Source: Apibacter adventoris (GTDB lineage: Bacteria; Bacteroidota; Bacteroidia; Flavobacteriales; Weeksellaceae). Taken from it: DNA of 64,000 bases. Where the stretch lies: assembly GCF_002964975.1 (NCBI RefSeq), contig NZ_PSZM01000001.1:1-64000 (forward strand). Reading direction: 5' to 3'. The position numbers were made by a program, and so were the translations under genes. Below, one piece after another: positions 32,154 through 42,763 of this stretch. The notes under the pieces were generated by a model. That model searched no databases. It saw nothing but the letters and a program-made list of their open reading frames with translations, and was not told where the DNA came from. The stretch's first letter is position 1, and the number at the start of each line of letters is the position of its first letter.

Positions 32154-33455
32154 ATGAAATTTAAATCAATAGTTTTTATATGTTATATTCTTTCTATTTT
32201 TATACAATGTATAATTGTGTTAGTTTCTGATGCATCTCAGGTTGATGATTCAGAAAATTACTTACGTTTAGCTTATCGAATAATAAATTCCGGAGAATGG
32301 TATCCTTCTCTTATAGACAATTATCCCGACTATAAATTAGACTATTCTTTTTTTATACACTCACCCGGATATGTAAATTATTTAGCTTTTTTATTAATTA
32401 TTGTAAAACATGTCAAAGGTATACTATTAATTAATGTTGCTATAAATGCCATTTTAGGTTATGAATTATTTTATATAGGAAAAAAATATTTTAATGAAAA
32501 AACAGGTTACATTGTTTTATTACTTTTTTCAATTTATCCTACAAACTATGGAATTGTTTGCCTCACAGGAAATGAATTGGTATATACTATGTTGGCTTTT
32601 ACCTTAATTATTTTATTTACTAAAAATAAAATAATCTACATTATTCTTACAGGAATTTTAATTGGTTTTGCAAATTGGATGAGACCTTTTTTATTTATTT
32701 TATTTATTGTACTTTGTTTTTTAACTTTTTATTCTAACGACAATCTAATTAATAAAATTAAAAAATTAACAATTTTAGCATCCTCCATAGTTCTTACCGT
32801 TTTTATTATTGGTTTTACTACTTATGAAAGATTTGGAAGTTTTGTTTTCCAATCTACTACAGGAGGTTATAATTTATTAATCGGAGCCAACGATCATGCT
32901 GATGGAAGTTTTAGTAAAGAAGTTTTCAAAAAAGGCAATCTAGGATATATTGGCTCAAATACTTCTTTAGATGTCACTGAATTAGATCATATTTGGAAAG
33001 AAAGAGCTATTTTCTGGATAAAAAAACATCCTACTCAGTGGATATTATTATTTCCAAAAAAATTTTTTTATTTGTATTGTAGTGATTCACATGCCATGAG
33101 CGCATTATCAGGCAATATAAAAGCTCCCGTACAAAGTAGAGATTACACACTAAAAATGATTCACACTTTTCCTAAATACAATAAATTTCAATGGTTGTTA
33201 TTTTATAATCAATTGTTTTATGTAACTTGTTTATTATTATCTCTTTTTGGATCTTATCTTATCATTAAAGAAAAAAATAAAATAGCACAAGCTCTTTTAT
33301 TATATTGGATTTTGGGAACAGTTATGAATCTACTCTTATTCGGTGGAAGTAAATTTCATTATCCTTATATGCCTATTATCTTATTGTTTGCTTCTTTTGT
33401 TATTAGTAAACGTTATGATAAAAATAAATTCAAATTAAAAAATATAAAACTCTAA
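32154..33455 (+). CDS. ArnT/GT39-like multi-pass membrane glycosyltransferase
   Basis: The 433-residue protein has about ten hydrophobic segments. An early luminal loop carries ASQVDDSENYLRLAYRIINS, consistent with the catalytic Asp region of dolichyl-phosphate-mannose or ArnT-type GT-C enzymes. Other marks are FFIHSPGYVNYLAFLLIIVK, GFANWMRPFLFILFIVLCFL and NDHADGSFSKEV. It probably transfers a sugar from a polyprenyl-phosphate donor to a cell-surface molecule; donor and acceptor are unknown. No glycan cluster is adjacent, but another GT-C-like protein lies at 38572. Confidence 0.75.
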   Translation: MKFKSIVFICYILSIFIQCIIVLVSDASQVDDSENYLRLAYRIINSGEWYPSLIDNYPDYKLDYSFFIHSPGYVNYLAFLLIIVKHVKGILLINVAINAILGYELFYIGKKYFNEKTGYIVLLLFSIYPTNYGIVCLTGNELVYTMLAFTLIILFTKNKIIYIILTGILIGFANWMRPFLFILFIVLCFLTFYSNDNLINKIKKLTILASSIVLTVFIIGFTTYERFGSFVFQSTTGGYNLLIGANDHADGSFSKEVFKKGNLGYIGSNTSLDVTELDHIWKERAIFWIKKHPTQWILLFPKKFFYLYCSDSHAMSALSGNIKAPVQSRDYTLKMIHTFPKYNKFQWLLFYNQLFYVTCLLLSLFGSYLIIKEKNKIAQALLLYWILGTVMNLLLFGGSKFHYPYMPIILLFASFVISKRYDKNKFKLKNIKL

Positions 33456-33469
33456 TAATATATTTAGTA

Positions 33470-33705
33470 TGAAAAATCTTTTATTTTTTTAGTTCTTTTA
33501 TTTCTAATATCTTTAGGGCTAGAATTAATTGCTAAATTTTCTGTTAATTCTGAATCTGTATCTCCAAAAAAGTAAATTTAAATTTACTAATGTCAGTTCC
33601 AGTAACTTTACATCGGTTTTTTGGGTATTCCTAGATGTAATCCCTCTACATTTATTGATAACAACTTCATAGCACTCTTAACTACAGCAGGTTATCATTT
33701 TTAAT
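33470..33705 (+). pseudogene. Decayed gene fragment with a signal-peptide-like start
   Basis: MKNLLFF breaks in a run of T; the next frame reads LVLLFLISLGLELIAKFSVN then SESVSPKK and a stop. After a shift, YIGFLGIPRCNPSTFIDNNF and IALLTTAGYHF end at TAA. These look like pieces of an exported or membrane-anchored protein. The family is not recognised. The rest of the gap to 33886 shows nothing coding. Confidence 0.4.
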
Positions 33706-33886
33706 TCAAATATCACATATCAAAAAATACAATTTAATTCAGCAATTGATTGTATAAACCAATATACCGAATTTTTTATTTTGTTTTTAATATAAAAACA
33801 TTTACCTTCACTATAATAATATTACAAATTTTTTCTCCTGAATTTAAATATTCACCTGTAAATACATAAAACTTAAACATTTTTTC

Positions 33887-34429
33887 ATGACAAATTTTAC
33901 ATTACATCCCAGAAAAAAAGTGGCTATTATTGTAGGAATTATTACAGGAATTATTTCTGCGATTGTTAAATTCGGTTGGGAAATACCTTTCCCCCCTCGT
34001 ACACCAGAAAGAGACCTAACCAATCCTCCTCAACAGCTCTTGGAACAATTAGGTATGTCTTTTGACCTTTCTCATACAGTTTATTATTTTAATGGAAATC
34101 CTCGTCCTATTATGAGCTTTCTAGTTCATTTTTCTTTTTCTATTGTATTTGCTATAATTTATTGTGTGGCAGCTGAATATTATCCTAAAATTAAATTATG
34201 GCAAGGAACACTCTACGGATTGATTATTTATATTGCTTTCCATGTGATATTAATGCCAATTTTAGGAACTGTCCCACCACCTTGGGATCAACCTTTTGAA
34301 GAACATTTTTCAGAACTTTTCGGACATATGTTCTGGACATGGATTATTGAACTTACTCGTAGAGATTTAAGAAACCGAATTACTAAAGAACCAGATTCCG
34401 AAATTCCACTTACATCTCCTTTTAGATAA
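33887..34429 (+). CDS. YagU-like (DUF1440) inner-membrane protein
   Basis: The 180-residue protein has four membrane segments and the YagU/DUF1440 blocks VGIITGIISAIVKFGWEIPF, PPRTPERDLTNPPQQLLEQL and IAFHVILMPILGTVPPPWDQ, then EHFSELFGHMFWTWIIE. In E. coli YagU contributes to acid resistance; the biochemical role is unknown. It is followed at once by a terminator. Confidence 0.88.
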   Translation: MTNFTLHPRKKVAIIVGIITGIISAIVKFGWEIPFPPRTPERDLTNPPQQLLEQLGMSFDLSHTVYYFNGNPRPIMSFLVHFSFSIVFAIIYCVAAEYYPKIKLWQGTLYGLIIYIAFHVILMPILGTVPPPWDQPFEEHFSELFGHMFWTWIIELTRRDLRNRITKEPDSEIPLTSPFR

Positions 34430-34437
34430 TTAATAAA

Positions 34438-34472
34438 AAAACAGAACTTTTTTCAATGTTCTGTTTTTTTTA
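34438..34472 (+). terminator. Intrinsic terminator after the YagU-like gene
   Basis: AACAGAAC / GTTCTGTT forms an 8-bp stem around an A+T-rich loop and is followed by eight T; A residues precede it, so it could also stop minus-strand transcription. Confidence 0.85.
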
Positions 34473-34533
34473 TAAAAGCTAATCCAACTACTTATAATGA
34501 TAAAATTTAATTTTAGAGTATAAAACAATTCTT

Positions 34534-34541
34534 TACCTTTG
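34534..34541 (+). promoter_or_regulatory. Promoter -7 box for hisS
   Basis: TACCTTTG fits TAnnTTTG and lies 24 bases before the hisS start; TTTT stands at 34511 in the -33 position with 19 bases between. Confidence 0.5.
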
Positions 34542-34564
34542 TCAAGACCAATTAAGAATAAGCT

Positions 34565-35929
34565 ATGAAACCAGGAATACCTAAAGGTACTAGAGATTTT
34601 AACCCTATAGAAATACAAAAAAGGAGATATATTATTTCTAAATTACAAGCTAATTTTGAAAAATTTTGTTTTTCCCCTTTAGAAACTCCTTCTTTCGAAA
34701 ATTTAGATACCTTAACCGGAAAATATGGAGAGGAAGGCGATCGGCTTATTTTTAAAATTTTGAATAACGGAGATTTCCTCTCTGAAGCCAGAAAAAAAAT
34801 GCCTGACATTGAACAATGGAATTCTAAAAATATTACTGCTTCTATTTCTGAAAAAGCTTTACGATATGACTTAACTGTTCCCTTTGCCAGATATATAGCC
34901 ATGAATCAAGGGAATATATCTTTACCTTACAAAAGATACCAAATTCAGCCAGTATGGAGAGCTGATCGCCCTCAAAAAGGCAGGTATAGAGAATTTTACC
35001 AGTGCGATGCAGATGTGGTAGGATCTGAAAGTCTTTGGTATGAAGTAAATTTTATATTACTATATGATGCTTCATTCTCTGATTTAAAAATTCCTGTAGA
35101 AATTCATCTCAATAACCGTAAATTACTTGCTGCTATTGCTGAATATGCTTCTATTGAAGACCAGTTGATTGATTTTACTGTTGCTCTGGATAAACTAGAT
35201 AAAATAGGTTTGGATAAAGTGTTGAATGAAATGAAAGAAAAAGGAATAGCACAAACCTCTCTCCAAAAATTAATTCCTATTATCGAATTATCTGGAAGTT
35301 TTGAAGATAAAATTACACGATTAAAAGAAATTCTAACGGATATAGAAGTTGGACAGAAAGGTATTGAAGAAATGGAATTTATTTATCATTCAGCAAAACA
35401 AATAGGTCTTAAATCTGCCGATTTGATATTTAATTTAACACTGGCTCGTGGATTGGAATACTATACGGGAACTATTTACGAAATCAAAGCTAAAAATATT
35501 TCCATAGGTTCTATTGGAGGAGGAGGACGTTATGATAATTTAACTGAAATATTTGGAGTCAAAAATATATCCGGTGTAGGAATTTCATTTGGACTCGATC
35601 GTATTTATTTGGTAATGGAGGAGTTGAATCTTTTCCCTGAATCTGCACATAAGAAAAAACAAATTCTGTTTTTTAACTTTGGTGAAAAAGAAAGTCTTCA
35701 GGCATTAAAATTAATACAAGAATTAAGAGGTAAAAATATTTCTTGTGATTTATATCCTGAAAAATTGAAACTTCAAAAACAGTTTACATATGCAGAAAAA
35801 AATGCAATACCTTTTGTTGCCTTTTATGGAGAAACAGAAATAAACTCTAAAACTCTTTCTTTAAAGAATATTATAACTGGGGAGCAAAAAACTTTACCTA
35901 TAAGTGAATTAGAAACTTTCTTTTCTTAA
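34565..35929 (+). CDS. hisS: Histidine-tRNA ligase
   Basis: The 454-residue cytoplasmic enzyme charges tRNA-His. Class II motifs are present: KGTRDFNP at the start, the motif 2 region [69 protein letters not shown] and motif 3 [20 protein letters not shown]-terminal anticodon-binding domain follows (residues about 365-454). It stands alone with its own -7 box; the alternative internal starts are not needed. Confidence 0.96.
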   Translation: MKPGIPKGTRDFNPIEIQKRRYIISKLQANFEKFCFSPLETPSFENLDTLTGKYGEEGDRLIFKILNNGDFLSEARKKMPDIEQWNSKNITASISEKALRYDLTVPFARYIAMNQGNISLPYKRYQIQPVWRADRPQKGRYREFYQCDADVVGSESLWYEVNFILLYDASFSDLKIPVEIHLNNRKLLAAIAEYASIEDQLIDFTVALDKLDKIGLDKVLNEMKEKGIAQTSLQKLIPIIELSGSFEDKITRLKEILTDIEVGQKGIEEMEFIYHSAKQIGLKSADLIFNLTLARGLEYYTGTIYEIKAKNISIGSIGGGGRYDNLTEIFGVKNISGVGISFGLDRIYLVMEELNLFPESAHKKKQILFFNFGEKESLQALKLIQELRGKNISCDLYPEKLKLQKQFTYAEKNAIPFVAFYGETEINSKTLSLKNIITGEQKTLPISELETFFS

Positions 35930-36041
35930 CCTTTATTTATTGTAATACATAAATTTCTTCTAAATAGAAAATTATAATTATCTTTGGTAAGAATGGTATA
36001 TTTTTAGATATACTTATAGCAATTAAATAAATTTAATATTT

Positions 36042-36476
36042 ATGAAAAAGCTAATTATACGGTCTTTTGTATTGATAGTTGTTTCTACCAACGCATTTGC
36101 TCAAAAAAATCAAAGAGAAATTAATAGAGAATATGGTAGAAAATATGAAGAAATAAATTCAGATTCTTCTTTAACACCTTATGAAAAATCTGAGAAAAAA
36201 AGAGAACTTGCAATAAAACAAAAACAAGATAATATAGAATATAACAAAGAAAATTATCATACCCATCATCATAATATTGATTATAAAGATGAAAGAAAAA
36301 AAGATATTGAACGAAAAATAGATTTGTTAGAAGATAGATATAAAAGAGATAAGGAGAGAATAGAGAATAATGACAAGCTGAACAAAAGAGAAAAGAATGC
36401 TCAAAAAAAAATTCTTGAAAAAGATTATAAAGAAAAAAAAGACCTCTTAAAAAGAGAAAAAGAAAATATAAAATAA
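36042..36476 (+). CDS. Exported coiled-coil protein of unknown function
   Basis: The 144-residue protein has a clear signal peptide (MKKLIIRSFVLIVVSTNAFA, cut before QKN). The mature part is extremely rich in Lys, Glu, Asp, Arg and Asn and should form a long charged helix (ERKKDIERKIDLLEDRYKRD). A short HTHHHNIDY stretch might bind metal. No family is recognised; location in the periplasm is inferred. Confidence 0.7.
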   Translation: MKKLIIRSFVLIVVSTNAFAQKNQREINREYGRKYEEINSDSSLTPYEKSEKKRELAIKQKQDNIEYNKENYHTHHHNIDYKDERKKDIERKIDLLEDRYKRDKERIENNDKLNKREKNAQKKILEKDYKEKKDLLKREKENIK

Positions 36477-36513
36477 TAATTATTAGCTACTATTAATATA
36501 AGTTCTTTTAATA

Positions 36514-37103
36514 ATGAAAACAATTTTTGATATAGAACTATCTCAGGATGATTTGGATAATGGTAATTATAATTACCAGCCGATACTAACAAAAAAATTA
36601 GATTCTTTAAATATAGATTTTGATCAAGATATAATCAACAATATTATACTATGGAAAGTAAATAGATATGCAAAAATAGACAATGAAGCACTCCTACTAA
36701 TTAACAGAATAATAGAGAAGATAATGAATTAAATATTGAGTTAACAACAAAAATTCTTTTAAAATTACTTGATAAAAAACAAAGAGGAATTCGTTTACCA
36801 ATGGCTTCAACCATCTTGAGATTTAAAAGCCCTAAAATTTATCAAATTTTAGATCAAAGAGTCTATAGATTCATTTATCCTAAAAAAACTCTAAAATATT
36901 CAAGTAATCTAAATGATCAAATTAATCTTTATATTCAATATTTGACAGATTTAAAAACAATTTGCATAGAAAGAAAGATAGATTATAGCATATCTGATAG
37001 AATATTATATTCATTCGATAAATTACTTTATAAAATAGAAAGTTTTTATAAATACTTTATTTTACATTTAAAAATGAATTGCTCTTTTACCAGTAGCATC
37101 TAA
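36514..37103 (+). pseudogene. Hypothetical cytoplasmic protein split by a frameshift
   Basis: The first frame (36514-36732) reads MKTIFDIELSQDDLDNGNYN to ALLLINRIIEKIMN. Shifting frame near 36708 continues directly as REDNELNIELTTKILLKLLD, KKQRGIRLPMASTILRFKSP, IYQILDQRVYRFIYPKKT and DLKTICIERKIDYSISDRIL to 37103. Both halves fit one protein of about 195 residues, so this is one gene broken by a single-base change, or a sequencing error. I recall no function. Its end overlaps the converging lpdA by 36 bases. Confidence 0.6.
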
Positions 37104-38471
37104 AGCAGCTTCTTTTATAGCTTCTGCATAGGTAGGATGTGCATGACTCATTCTTGTTATGTCTTCAGCGGAAGCTCGATATTCCAATAAGGAAACAGCA
37201 TTTGCAATTAAATCAGCTGCACGGGCGGCTATTATATGTATCCCTAATACTTCGTCAGTGGCCCCATCGGTCAATATTTTCACAAATCCATCTGTATCGC
37301 CACTGGCTCTGGCCCGTCCTAAAGCTCGCATCGGAAATTGTCCGGTTTTATATTTATATCCCTCCTCTATCAATTGTTCCTCAGTCTTTCCCACTCCGGC
37401 AACTTCCGGCCAGGTATATACTACGCCAGGGATTAGATTATAATTTATATGCGGTTTTTGTCCTGACAATTGTTCTGCTACCAATACGCCTTCTTCCTCT
37501 GCTTTATGTGCCAACATAGGACCACGAATCACATCACCTATTGCATATATATTCAGGATATTGGTTTGTAATTGATCATTTACATTAATATATCCTTTTT
37601 CATCAACTTTAATTCCTACATTTTCCAAACCTAAACCTTCAACATAGGGTTTTCTTCCAACTGCTACTAAACAATAATCTCCGTCAAAAATTACTTTTTT
37701 CCCATCTTTATCTATTGCCTTTACGGTTACTTTATCGTCTTCACGAATTACTTTTGTTACTTTAGTGGATAAAGAAAATTTCATTCCCAGTTTTTTTAGA
37801 ACTTTTTGTAATTCTTTAGATAAAGCTCCATCCATAGTAGGAATTAACTTATCTAAATATTCAATAACTGTAACCTCCGCTCCTAATCTTTTATATACTG
37901 AACCTAATTCTAAGCCTATAACACCTCCACCTATAACCAACAAATGCTTAGGAATTTCTTTTAAATTTAAGGCTTCAGTAGAAGTAATAATTCGTATTTT
38001 ATCTATAGGCACGGACGGAAGACTTACAGGCTTGGATCCGGTAGCTATAATAAAATATTTAGACTCTAGTTCCTCTCTATTTCCATCTTCTTTTTTTACG
38101 GCTAATCGGGTATTGGAGATAAAAGTTCCAACTCCATGGAAAACAGTAATTTTATTTTTATCCATCAGGAAATTAATTCCTTTAGTCGTTTGGTCTACGA
38201 TTTCATTTTTTCTTTCTATCATTCTATCTAAATTCACTTTCGGTAAATTAATTTCTATACCCAAACTTTCAAAATTATGTAGTGCAATATGAAAATACTC
38301 TGTCGAATCCAACAAGGCTTTTGAAGGAATACACCCTACATTTAAACAAGTTCCTCCTAAGGTAGGATATTTTTCTACTATTGCTGTCTTAAAACCTAAT
38401 TGTGCACAACGAATTGCTGCCACGTACCCCCCTGGTCCTGAGCCTATAATTATTACATCAAATTTATTCAT
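37068..38471 (-). CDS. lpdA: Dihydrolipoyl dehydrogenase
   Basis: The 467-residue FAD enzyme reoxidises dihydrolipoamide in 2-oxoacid dehydrogenase complexes and passes electrons to NAD+. It shows the N-terminal FAD site IIGSGPGGYVAAIRCAQLGF, the redox-active GGTCLNVGCIPSKALL pair, the NAD site LLVIGGGVIGLELGSVYKRL, YAIGDVIRGPMLAHKAEEEG and the C-terminal His-Glu active site (SHAHPTYAEAIKEAALDATG). Length and motifs are complete. No partner E1/E2 genes are adjacent. Confidence 0.96.
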   Translation of the reverse strand: MNKFDVIIIGSGPGGYVAAIRCAQLGFKTAIVEKYPTLGGTCLNVGCIPSKALLDSTEYFHIALHNFESLGIEINLPKVNLDRMIERKNEIVDQTTKGINFLMDKNKITVFHGVGTFISNTRLAVKKEDGNREELESKYFIIATGSKPVSLPSVPIDKIRIITSTEALNLKEIPKHLLVIGGGVIGLELGSVYKRLGAEVTVIEYLDKLIPTMDGALSKELQKVLKKLGMKFSLSTKVTKVIREDDKVTVKAIDKDGKKVIFDGDYCLVAVGRKPYVEGLGLENVGIKVDEKGYINVNDQLQTNILNIYAIGDVIRGPMLAHKAEEEGVLVAEQLSGQKPHINYNLIPGVVYTWPEVAGVGKTEEQLIEEGYKYKTGQFPMRALGRARASGDTDGFVKILTDGATDEVLGIHIIAARAADLIANAVSLLEYRASAEDITRMSHAHPTYAEAIKEAALDATGKRAIHF

Positions 38472-38571
38472 GTTTTAATTAAAAATATGTTTTACTCAAA
38501 TATATAAAAAGAGCTAAGGAAAATAAAATAAGTTTTCATTTTTATTTTTACTTTTGTTTTCAATTGTTTTT

Positions 38572-40227
38572 ATGATTTTAGAAGTTTTATCCATAATTAT
38601 TTTATTTATATCAATCGGAGGATGGGGTATATGGGCTCAATATTTACTGGCTTCAAAAAAACAATCTCCATCTCTCACTTTCTTATTGGGTTTAACTTTT
38701 TTAAGTATTGTACTTTGTATTATTTCATTTTTCTACCCTCTAAACAGAAAAATAGAAATTTTATTATTTGCTATCTCAATAATTCCTTATTTCATAAAAA
38801 ACTTAAAGTATTATAGAATAAAATTTCCTTTAGAAATAATAAAATCTGGATGGTTCTGGCTTTTTTCTTTACTCATATTACTGGTTGGTTCTTATTATCC
38901 TTTTAGACCTGATCATTTTGGATATTATATACCTAGTCTAAATTGGCTGAACCAATATGGACTTATCTTAGGAGTTGCCAATATTGACTGGGTTTTAGGC
39001 CAAATGTCCTCACTACACATTATTCAAGCAGGTTTTGACGATACTATTGATCCCTTCCAAAGGATTAATCTGCTTATTACAATTCTTTTCATATTTTATA
39101 TTTTTGAAAGAAAAGTTTATTTTTTATTACTATTTATCCCCTTTTACTTTTTATTTATCCAAACACCTTCACCGGACATTCCAGTAATTTTTTTCTCTTT
39201 AATTATTGTTAATGAAGAATGTTTTAACTATAAAAAAGAAAATTTTAAAGTAATATTCATATTATCTGTTTTTATATTTACTATAAAACCTTTTGGTTTC
39301 TGGTTACCTTTATGGATATTTTTAATGGGAATACATCAAAATAAAAAAGAATTATTAAATTATAAGAATTACATATTCCCTTTAATTTTAATTCTCACTT
39401 TTGTTATCAAAAATATTGTTACTTCCTCTACCATTATATTTCCAGTAACACAAACCCAAATAACTACTTATTGGCTCACAGATCCTAGAATTTTGAAAAT
39501 TTCAAACCAATATGCAAATTATTATACTTTCAATGGTCACTTTCCTATTGAAAAAATAAATTCTTTTTCTTTTTTTAAAAAATTATATTATTGGCTTAGT
39601 ATAAGGGAATTACAAACTATTATTAACATTTTTATTTGTATTACACTATTTATATTCGGAATATTTGCTTTTATAAAAAAGAAATTTATTTACATTAGTT
39701 TATGGAGTATAATTTTCTTAAAATTATATTTAATTCTGCTATTTTCCGGACAATATCGTTTTATTCTTGACGGAATATATCCTCTAATTTTTATCTTATT
39801 CCATTATACAAAAATTAACCAATCAAAGATTCTTGCTCCTGCTTTGACTCTCAATATTTTATTCTTTACAATAATTAGTTATCCTGTTCTTATTCAAAAA
39901 TTAATTCCAGAATACAAGCTAGCCAATACAATGGTAGGGTTTACAAAGGGTAATTTACTAAAACCCAAAAATTATATATTAAATGATTATAAAAAATTAA
40001 AACTAGGAAATCTTATATTATATATTACCAATAATAATTCCATGTATAATTTTGATACCCCTGCTCCTGCATTTGAAAAAGAAAAATTAATACTTTATAA
40101 AAATCTAAATATTTTTCCACAAATGAAAGATTCTACTGATATACATAAAGGTTTTTATATGAAAAAGCTCACTAAGCAAGAGAATAATAAACTTACTAAA
40201 ATTATAGAAAGCTTTAAAAATAATTAA
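38572..40227 (+). CDS. Multi-pass membrane protein, GT-C glycosyltransferase-like
   Basis: ATG 38572 (MILEVLSIIILFISIGGWGI) is preferred over TTG 38554; 551 residues with a dozen or so hydrophobic segments. A luminal loop with YYPFRPDHFGYYIPSLNWLN resembles the early acidic/His loops of membrane glycosyltransferases and of the LIC_10190-type membrane proteins; the match is tentative. It may act in surface polysaccharide or glycoprotein assembly. The stop converges with and overlaps the YcxB-like gene by 14 bases. Confidence 0.6.
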   Translation: MILEVLSIIILFISIGGWGIWAQYLLASKKQSPSLTFLLGLTFLSIVLCIISFFYPLNRKIEILLFAISIIPYFIKNLKYYRIKFPLEIIKSGWFWLFSLLILLVGSYYPFRPDHFGYYIPSLNWLNQYGLILGVANIDWVLGQMSSLHIIQAGFDDTIDPFQRINLLITILFIFYIFERKVYFLLLFIPFYFLFIQTPSPDIPVIFFSLIIVNEECFNYKKENFKVIFILSVFIFTIKPFGFWLPLWIFLMGIHQNKKELLNYKNYIFPLILILTFVIKNIVTSSTIIFPVTQTQITTYWLTDPRILKISNQYANYYTFNGHFPIEKINSFSFFKKLYYWLSIRELQTIINIFICITLFIFGIFAFIKKKFIYISLWSIIFLKLYLILLFSGQYRFILDGIYPLIFILFHYTKINQSKILAPALTLNILFFTIISYPVLIQKLIPEYKLANTMVGFTKGNLLKPKNYILNDYKKLKLGNLILYITNNNSMYNFDTPAPAFEKEKLILYKNLNIFPQMKDSTDIHKGFYMKKLTKQENNKLTKIIESFKNN

Positions 40228-40786
40228 CTTTATTCCACTTCCACTTTAATATCTGGATATAAGGAAATGAATTATTTTTAGACAGAAACGATACACAATT
40301 TAACAATTCTTCTTTATTTTCTATCTTTAATTTAGGTATTATAATACTTCTCCCACCTTTCAATTTAATAAATACATGCGTTGGAATTTCTTCAATTTTT
40401 TCTATTTCCGAAATTTTTATTTTTCCTCTTTCCTTACCATTAAATAAAACTATTTCTTCTTCATCAATTGTTAAAATCATATTATTTAGATTACTCTCTG
40501 TAAAATGTTTATATACATAACGTTTAAAATATCGTTTATAAATCCAATTTGCATATATAGGATAAATTAAAAAAAATCCTATCCCAAAAGCAATAAAATA
40601 AATACTTAAAAATTTATTTCCTTGTAAATAAAAAACTATGGCTAATATAAAAAAAGCAGTAGTCCACAATATAAGCCCTCTTTTTCTCTGTTTTTTTATG
40701 GCTTCGTTCATGGATGCTCCAAAAAGCTGATGAGTTAAATAATCTTCTGCTGTAATTTCATATGTGAATTCAAATTGCTTTTCCAT
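40214..40786 (-). CDS. YcxB-like membrane protein
   Basis: The 190-residue protein has a short cytoplasmic start (FEFTYEITAEDYLTHQLFGA), two adjacent membrane helices (LILWTTAFFILAIVFYLQG, FLSIYFIAFGIGFFLIYPIY) and a PH-like C-terminal domain with ILTIDEEEIVLFNGKERGKI and HVFIKLKGGRSIIIPKL. That is the layout of the YcxB family; the function is unknown. The 278-base gap after its start (40787-41064) holds only the glyS terminator. Confidence 0.75.
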   Translation of the reverse strand: MEKQFEFTYEITAEDYLTHQLFGASMNEAIKKQRKRGLILWTTAFFILAIVFYLQGNKFLSIYFIAFGIGFFLIYPIYANWIYKRYFKRYVYKHFTESNLNNMILTIDEEEIVLFNGKERGKIKISEIEKIEEIPTHVFIKLKGGRSIIIPKLKIENKEELLNCVSFLSKNNSFPYIQILKWKWNKVNYF

Positions 40787-41015
40787 ATACTTATTTATAT
40801 TTTTTGTTATTTTAGATTAAATATCGATTTTTTAACTTTTTCCCATAAAAAAATAAATTATAATATCTACTTTAACATATATGCGTCATATTATTTTTTA
40901 AATTTTATAATAGTGTAGTTCCATAATAATTTAAATGTAAAAATAAAATTTTTCATTTTTTAAAAACAACTTTTATAATTTAAAATTCATATACTAAGTC
41001 CTTAATATTTATAAT

Positions 41016-41050
41016 AAAAAAACAGGTTTATTAATAAACCTGTTTTTTTA
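41016..41050 (-). terminator. Terminator after glyS (bidirectional form)
   Basis: AACAGGTTTA / TAAACCTGTT forms a 10-bp stem with a TTAA loop, flanked by A and T runs on both sides. On the minus strand it lies 21 bases past the glyS stop. Confidence 0.85.
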
Positions 41051-41064
41051 TTTTTTTATAGACT

Positions 41065-42603
41065 TTATAACTTTTTTAAAAGAGAAATAAAATTTACTTT
41101 ATCATTAATTATTTTGTTAAGTGAATCCACAGAGACTCTTTCTTGTTTCATGGTATCTCTATCTCTAATAGTCACTGTATGATTGCTTAAGGTATCGTGG
41201 TCAACAGTTACACAGAATGGTGTTCCTATAGCATCTTGCCTTCTATAACGTTTACCTATAGCATCTTTATCTTCATACATAACATTAAAATCATATTTAA
41301 GATCATTAAATATCTTTTCTGCATATTCTGGTAATCCGTCTTTTTTTATAAGAGGAAAAATTGCCACTTTAATAGGGGCTAAAGCAGGAGGCAATGATAA
41401 AACGACTCTTGAGGTTCCATCTTCTAATTCTTCATCTTTTAAACAGTTAGATAGTAAGGCTAAAAACATTCTATCTAGCCCTATAGAAGTTTCTACTACA
41501 TAAGGGACATAACTTTTATTTTGTTCTGGATCAAAATATTGAAGTTTTTTACCGGAATATTTTTCATGAGCAGAAAGATCAAAATTTGTTCTGGAATGTA
41601 TACCTTCCAATTCCTTAAATCCGAACGGAAATTTAAATTCTATATCTGTTGCTGCATTGGCATAATGCGCTAATTTTTCATGATCATGAAAACGATAATT
41701 ATCCTTTCCTAAACCTAAAGCCAAATGCCAGTTTAGTCTTTTTTCCTTCCATTCTTCAAAATGAGAAAGCTCTGTTCCGGGAGGTACAAAAAATTGCATT
41801 TCCATCTGTTCAAATTCGCGCATTCTAAAAATAAATTGCCGAGCAACAATCTCATTTCTAAAAGCTTTACCTATTTGAGCAATACCAAATGGTAATTTTT
41901 TTCTTCCGGTTTTTTGAACGTTTAAATAATTAACAAAAATACCCTGTGCTGTTTCTGGTCTAAGATATAAGTCTGTTGCCGAATCAGTAGTTGATCCTAA
42001 CTTTGTTCCAAACATAAGATTAAATTGACGGACTTCTGTCCAGTTCTTAGAACCTGTTTCCGGATCAGAAATTCCTAATTCTTCAATCAAGGCTTTAGTA
42101 TCAGCCAAATTAGTTTCTAAAGATTTTGCAAGTTTTTTCAGTATATCTGCTTTCTTTTTTCTATATTCCAATACTTTAGCATCAGTAGTTTCAAACTTTT
42201 CCAAATCAAAAGCCTCACCAAATCTTTTTTTTGCTTTTTCAATTTCTTTTTTAGCCTTATCTTCAAATTTTTCTGCAAAATCTTCTACCAATACATCTGC
42301 CCGAAATCTCTTTTTACTATCTTTATTATCTATCAAAGGGTCATTAAAAGCATCTACATGTCCAGAGGCTTTCCAAATGGTTGGATGCATAAATATTGCA
42401 GAATCAATTCCTACAATATTTTCATTAAGCTGAACCATAGATTTCCACCAATACTGCTTAATATTATTTTTTAATTCTGCACCGTTTTGCCCATAATCAT
42501 ATATTGCTGATAATCCGTCATATACTTCACTAGAAGGAAATACAAAGCCATACTCTTTAGCATGAGCTACTACTCTTTTCAAAACATCTTCTTGAGATTT
42601 CAT
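41065..42603 (-). CDS. glyS: Glycine-tRNA ligase (single-chain dimeric type)
   Basis: The 512-residue class II enzyme charges tRNA-Gly. It shows the N-terminal FVFPSSEVYDGLSAIYDYGQ, motif 2 with FGIAQIGKAFRNEIVARQFI and FRMREFEQMEMQFF, and motif 3 with YVVETSIGLDRMFLALL. A C-terminal anticodon-binding domain starts at about residue 410 (LAPIKVAIFPLIKKDGLPEY). This is the alpha2 form shared with eukaryotes and many Bacteroidota, not the alpha2beta2 form of E. coli. It is divergent from rpsU across a 234-base gap. Confidence 0.95.
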   Translation of the reverse strand: MKSQEDVLKRVVAHAKEYGFVFPSSEVYDGLSAIYDYGQNGAELKNNIKQYWWKSMVQLNENIVGIDSAIFMHPTIWKASGHVDAFNDPLIDNKDSKKRFRADVLVEDFAEKFEDKAKKEIEKAKKRFGEAFDLEKFETTDAKVLEYRKKKADILKKLAKSLETNLADTKALIEELGISDPETGSKNWTEVRQFNLMFGTKLGSTTDSATDLYLRPETAQGIFVNYLNVQKTGRKKLPFGIAQIGKAFRNEIVARQFIFRMREFEQMEMQFFVPPGTELSHFEEWKEKRLNWHLALGLGKDNYRFHDHEKLAHYANAATDIEFKFPFGFKELEGIHSRTNFDLSAHEKYSGKKLQYFDPEQNKSYVPYVVETSIGLDRMFLALLSNCLKDEELEDGTSRVVLSLPPALAPIKVAIFPLIKKDGLPEYAEKIFNDLKYDFNVMYEDKDAIGKRYRRQDAIGTPFCVTVDHDTLSNHTVTIRDRDTMKQERVSVDSLNKIINDKVNFISLLKKL

Positions 42604-42763
42604 ATATATTTTGTTAGATATTTATTTTTGAAAAGCAAATTTACTATAAAATTTATGATATTCATATACACTTATTTTCTTCATTATCTTTACGAATAAA
42701 ATTTTATTAAAATTCGTAACTTTTTTAATATTAATAGATAATGACTTTATTTATTAAATAAAT

